Shown piece by piece: positions 5,305 through 5,749 of a stretch of 5,749 nt of DNA; within the stretch, counting starts at the first letter, position 1, and each line of letters begins with the position of its first letter. This DNA is from an uncultured bacterium. GTDB lineage: Bacteria > Desulfobacterota > Binatia > HRBIN30. The notes under the pieces are model-generated. The model had not been told where the DNA came from and searched no databases. It saw only the letters and a list, made by a program, of their open reading frames with translations. The DNA is taken from positions 1-5,749 of the forward strand of contig CALJUJ010000306.1 of assembly GCA_937975525.1 (NCBI GenBank), in the 5' to 3' direction. The position numbers were made by a program, and so were the translations under genes.

Positions 5305-5749
5305 AGGAGGTCGGCGACGCGATCGACTTCGTCGGGATCGGCGGTCGTCGGTACGAGGATGATCTCGTCGGCTCCGACGTCGGCGAGACGAAGGCAGGCG
5401 GCGCGCAGCGCGGCCGCCGATCTCGTGTCGACCATCTGCGACAGCTGGCGCGCCGCCGCGTCGCCGAAGAAACCGAGGTAGCGAGTCAGAAACTCGTCGA
5501 GCTGTGCATCCGCGTTCGGCCCGAGTGCGTAGAAGAAGCTCGTCACCAATCGTGGTGGCGCCTTGCCTTGCTCCGCCCATGCGGCGCGCGCCAGGGAGAA
5601 GGCGGCGGCCACTTCCTCCGTCGAGGGGCCGAAGCTGAATCCACAGATTCCGTCGGCCCACCGTGCGGCTCGGCGGATCGACTGCGGAAACAGTGCGCCT
5701 GCCCAGATCGGCGGACCACCTTCCTGCACCGGGAGTGGCTCGATCGGAC
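5298..5749 (-). CDS. LLM-class flavin-dependent oxidoreductase, C-terminal part, 5' end beyond window
   Basis: Bacterial luciferase-like monooxygenase family, a TIM-barrel enzyme using reduced FMN or coenzyme F420; the substrate cannot be inferred. The 149 visible residues begin in frame at the right edge with PIEPLPVQEGGPPIWAGA, matching the family's P-PVQ-GGPPIw-gG segment near the flavin site. SIRRAARWADGICG follows, also typical, then helical sequence and the closing strand DEIILVPTTADPDEVDRVADLLG. Complete members run about 280-350 residues, so roughly the N-terminal half is missing. The codon at 5727-5729 is GTG but is an internal Val, since the family motif continues upstream of it to the edge. 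It converges on the NfeD-like gene, with no functional link evident. Confidence 0.9.
   Translation of the reverse strand, partial: PIEPLPVQEGGPPIWAGALFPQSIRRAARWADGICGFSFGPSTEEVAAAFSLARAAWAEQGKAPPRLVTSFFYALGPNADAQLDEFLTRYLGFFGDAAARQLSQMVDTRSAAALRAACLRLADVGADEIILVPTTADPDEVDRVADLLG

Noticed and set aside
5727..5729. GTG as the start of the oxidoreductase
   Set aside because: The frame stays open to the window edge and the upstream residues (PIEPLP) complete the family motif, so this is an internal Val in a truncated gene.
1..5749. Mobile element, CRISPR array, tRNA or rRNA
   Set aside because: No terminal repeats, transposase or integrase motifs, spaced direct repeats, or structural RNA sequences were recognised on either strand.

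Overview
The window is high-GC throughout, with strong G/C third-position bias, GTG or ATG starts, and genes packed on both strands. Protein families such as a family III CoA-transferase and a luciferase-like flavin oxidoreductase fit a free-living, metabolically broad bacterium. A proteobacterium-like lineage or a relative of the former deltaproteobacteria is plausible, but nothing in the window fixes the taxon. I see no rRNA, tRNA, CRISPR array, insertion sequence or phage gene.

Layout, left to right. (1) Bases 1-1329, minus strand: an MgtE-type Mg2+ channel, complete at its N-terminus and cut by the left edge about 20-25 residues before its expected end. (2) Bases 1330-1477: a divergent spacer with weak candidate promoters for both flanking genes and a small hairpin in the mgtE leader. 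(3) Bases 1478-2683, plus strand: a CaiB/BaiF family III CoA-transferase. (4) Bases 2750-4737, minus strand: a two-gene phosphonate operon, phnX (phosphonoacetaldehyde hydrolase) then phnW (2-aminoethylphosphonate-pyruvate aminotransferase). (5) Bases 4738-4876: a second divergent spacer with a perfect 16-bp inverted repeat. (6) Bases 4877-5281, plus strand: a short NfeD-like membrane protein. (7) Bases 5298-5749, minus strand: the C-terminal part of a luciferase-like flavin-dependent oxidoreductase, cut by the right edge.

How the genes work together. PhnW and PhnX form a complete two-step pathway. 2-Aminoethylphosphonate plus pyruvate gives phosphonoacetaldehyde plus alanine, and phosphonoacetaldehyde is then hydrolysed to acetaldehyde and phosphate. 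All key catalytic residues are visible in both proteins. No phosphonate transporter, dedicated regulator or acetaldehyde dehydrogenase lies in the window. The other genes have no evident link to this pathway.

Nothing here amounts to a clearly new biological system. The points most worth checking are the operator-like palindrome between phnX and the NfeD gene, and two very short leader ORFs whose stop codons overlap the start codons of both plus-strand genes.
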